Positions 23,040 to 24,532 of a stretch of 24,532 nucleotides of DNA are shown piece by piece. The position numbers and the translations under genes are program-made. The stretch comes from JALRAP01 sp046340555 (GTDB lineage: Bacteria; Bacteroidota; Bacteroidia; AKYH767-A; OLB10). The DNA lies in the NCBI GenBank assembly GCA_046340555.1, contig JBKDSL010000213.1:1-24532 (forward strand), given 5' to 3'. The notes under the pieces are model-generated. The model made no database searches, was not told the origin of the DNA, and saw nothing but the letters and a program-made list of their open reading frames with translations. Each line of letters opens with the position of its first letter. Positions within the stretch are counted from its first letter, which is position 1.

Positions 23040-24532
23040 ATGACGGATTCCGAAAAAAAGTCAAACCGCAACTATAGGTGGCCCTTACTGCTTTCTGTGG
23101 TGCTTTGCTTCGGTATATATGTAGGCACACGGCTGCAAGGACCCTCAGGAGCAGGCTCCTCTTTTTTCACACTTAGTCCAACCGGTTTTGATAAAATCAG
23201 TGACATCATCACTTACATCGAGCAGGAGTATGTGGACACTGTGGATAAGGATAAGTTGATGGATCTTTCCATAGAGAAGATGCTACAGTCTTTAGATCCG
23301 CATTCTTCCTACATAACAGCGGCTGATTTGAATGCCGCCAACGAACCACTAGAGGGAAATTTTGAGGGCATTGGCGTTGAGTTCCATATCCAGGACGACA
23401 CCATAATGGTAGTAAGCGCCATATCAGGAGGTCCCTCGGAGGCGGTTGGTCTACGTTCGGGCGACCGAATTGTTGAGGTGAACGATACCTTGGTCGCAGG
23501 GATAGGCATCAACAACAATGATGTGATGCGCAAGTTGCGCGGGCAGGGTGGAACAAAAGTGAAGGTTAAGGTTTTCAGGCGGGGAACGCCCAAACTTATG
23601 AGCTTTACGATTACTCGAGGAAAGATTCCGATTTACTCGTTGGATGCAGCATTCATGGCGGATCCTAAAACCGGTTATATCCGAATAAGTCGTTTTGCGG
23701 CCACCACACATGACGAATTCATGCAAGCAGCTGAGAAGCTCTCGCAGAAGGGGATGAGCAAGATGATTATCGATTTGCGAGGCAACCCAGGAGGTTATTT
23801 GGATGCCGCTACCAAAATTGCAGATGAGTTTATCGCAGATGGTAAGTCTATAGTTTATACGGAAGGCAAATCCAGGCCTAGGGCCGACTATGATGCCACG
23901 GCTGGAGGAAAGTTTGAGGATTTCCCTGTGGTTGTATTGATAGACGAAGGGTCGGCATCGGCATCGGAAATTCTAGCAGGCGCTTTACAGGACTGGGACC
24001 GCGCATCCATCGTTGGTAGAAGGTCCTTTGGCAAAGGTTTGGTGCAAGAGCAAACCGTACTGCCAGATGGTTCCGCCATCAGGTTAACCATTGCCAGGTA
24101 TTATACTCCCACAGGTCGTAGTATACAAAAGCCCTACAAAGATGGGTATGAACAGTACAACAACGAGCTGAGTGAGCGCTTTGCACATCAGGAGTTGTTG
24201 AATCTTGATTCCATAAAGTTCCCTGACTCTTTGAAGTATACAACTCCAAAAGGTAAGGTGGTTTATGGTGGAGGGGGAATCATGCCTGATGTGTTCGTTC
24301 CACTTGACACGACCGACAGCTCCAATCCTTTTTTAAATATAGCGTTGGCAGGTGGGGAGTTGACAGATTTCGCATATGATTATGTAGACAAAAACAGAAT
24401 CGATTTGTCCCGCTTCAAAAACGTGGAATCTTTCCAATCAAAATTTCAGGTCAGCGAGGTCACATACAACACCTTTGTACGGAAAGTCACTTCCAATATT
24501 TCAAACACACCTGATTCGCGCGACATCGCTGC
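23040..24532 (+). CDS. S41 C-terminal-processing protease, 3' end cut by window
   Basis: The start is ATG 23040 and the frame stays open to the right edge (497 codons seen). One N-terminal membrane segment (about 14-30, WPLLLSVVLCFGIYVG) anchors it, with the rest in the periplasm. Residues 40-95 match the S41 N-terminal helix region (YIEQEYVDTVDKDKL, LDPHSSYI). The PDZ domain runs about 95-185 (GNFEGIGVEF, VVSAISGGPSEAVGLRSGD). The protease domain has IDLRGNPGGYLD, the catalytic Ser307 in GSASASEI and Lys332 in SFGKGLVQ, 25 residues apart as in Prc/CtpA. The full Ser-Lys dyad is present, so an active enzyme is expected. Known relatives process or degrade periplasmic and membrane proteins at their C-termini. 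The C-terminal helical region is only partly visible. Confidence 0.95.
   Translation, partial: MTDSEKKSNRNYRWPLLLSVVLCFGIYVGTRLQGPSGAGSSFFTLSPTGFDKISDIITYIEQEYVDTVDKDKLMDLSIEKMLQSLDPHSSYITAADLNAANEPLEGNFEGIGVEFHIQDDTIMVVSAISGGPSEAVGLRSGDRIVEVNDTLVAGIGINNNDVMRKLRGQGGTKVKVKVFRRGTPKLMSFTITRGKIPIYSLDAAFMADPKTGYIRISRFAATTHDEFMQAAEKLSQKGMSKMIIDLRGNPGGYLDAATKIADEFIADGKSIVYTEGKSRPRADYDATAGGKFEDFPVVVLIDEGSASASEILAGALQDWDRASIVGRRSFGKGLVQEQTVLPDGSAIRLTIARYYTPTGRSIQKPYKDGYEQYNNELSERFAHQELLNLDSIKFPDSLKYTTPKGKVVYGGGGIMPDVFVPLDTTDSSNPFLNIALAGGELTDFAYDYVDKNRIDLSRFKNVESFQSKFQVSEVTYNTFVRKVTSNISNTPDSRDIA

Noticed and set aside
1..24532. CRISPR arrays, toxin-antitoxin pairs, restriction or other defence genes, prophage and riboswitches
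   Set aside because: Looked for on both strands; no spaced direct repeats, no matching protein motifs, and no long structured leaders were found.

Overview
The window is chromosomal DNA from a member of the Bacteroidota, probably a free-living or environmental lineage near Flavobacteriales or Sphingobacteriales; the order cannot be fixed from this sequence. Four signs support the phylum. Most genes lack a recognisable Shine-Dalgarno sequence and instead have TAnnTTTG-type -7 boxes. Three secreted proteins end in type IX secretion (T9SS) type A sorting domains. There is a DUF6089-like outer-membrane barrel. The glycyl-tRNA synthetase is of the single-chain type with Bacteroidota-style motif 2. 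No phage, insertion sequence, CRISPR array or other mobile element was seen.

Layout, left half. The window opens in the 3' end of a short-chain dehydrogenase (+), which shares a terminator with a convergent 72-residue lipoprotein gene. That gene is divergent from a Mn/Fe superoxide dismutase across an 11-T tract. A plus-strand series follows: an AsmA-like envelope protein, a membrane sensor histidine kinase, hemW (13 bases behind the kinase, with a forced TTG start), a cyclase/kynurenine-formamidase-like metal enzyme, a DUF6089-like barrel and glyS. A perfect 16-bp hairpin closes glyS and the convergent T9SS cargo gene at 9771-10565.

Layout, right half. On the minus strand lies a compact housekeeping operon, prs-rplY-pth (PRPP synthetase, ribosomal protein L25, peptidyl-tRNA hydrolase; pth starts at GTG). 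Upstream of it is a 1743-residue T9SS-secreted protein with three cysteine-patterned tandem repeats and a G8 tract. Next come tRNA-Leu(CAA) with its terminator, an unrecognised 141-residue protein, a PKD/C2-like T9SS cargo, and a BamA/TamA-like POTRA plus barrel protein. These last three genes are likely one transcript that may run on into the tRNA. Divergent from them are a dCMP deaminase and an S41 C-terminal-processing protease that runs off the right edge.

No clear new multi-gene system was found. The best leads are local: a superoxide dismutase with Ala in place of the dimer-bridge Glu, a G8 tract that could phase-switch the giant surface protein, the 8-Cys repeat module, altered metal-motif residues in the cyclase, Ser at the usual Gln97 of PRPP synthetase, a C2-like acidic module in the PKD cargo, and -7 boxes so close to ATG that some mRNAs may be nearly leaderless.
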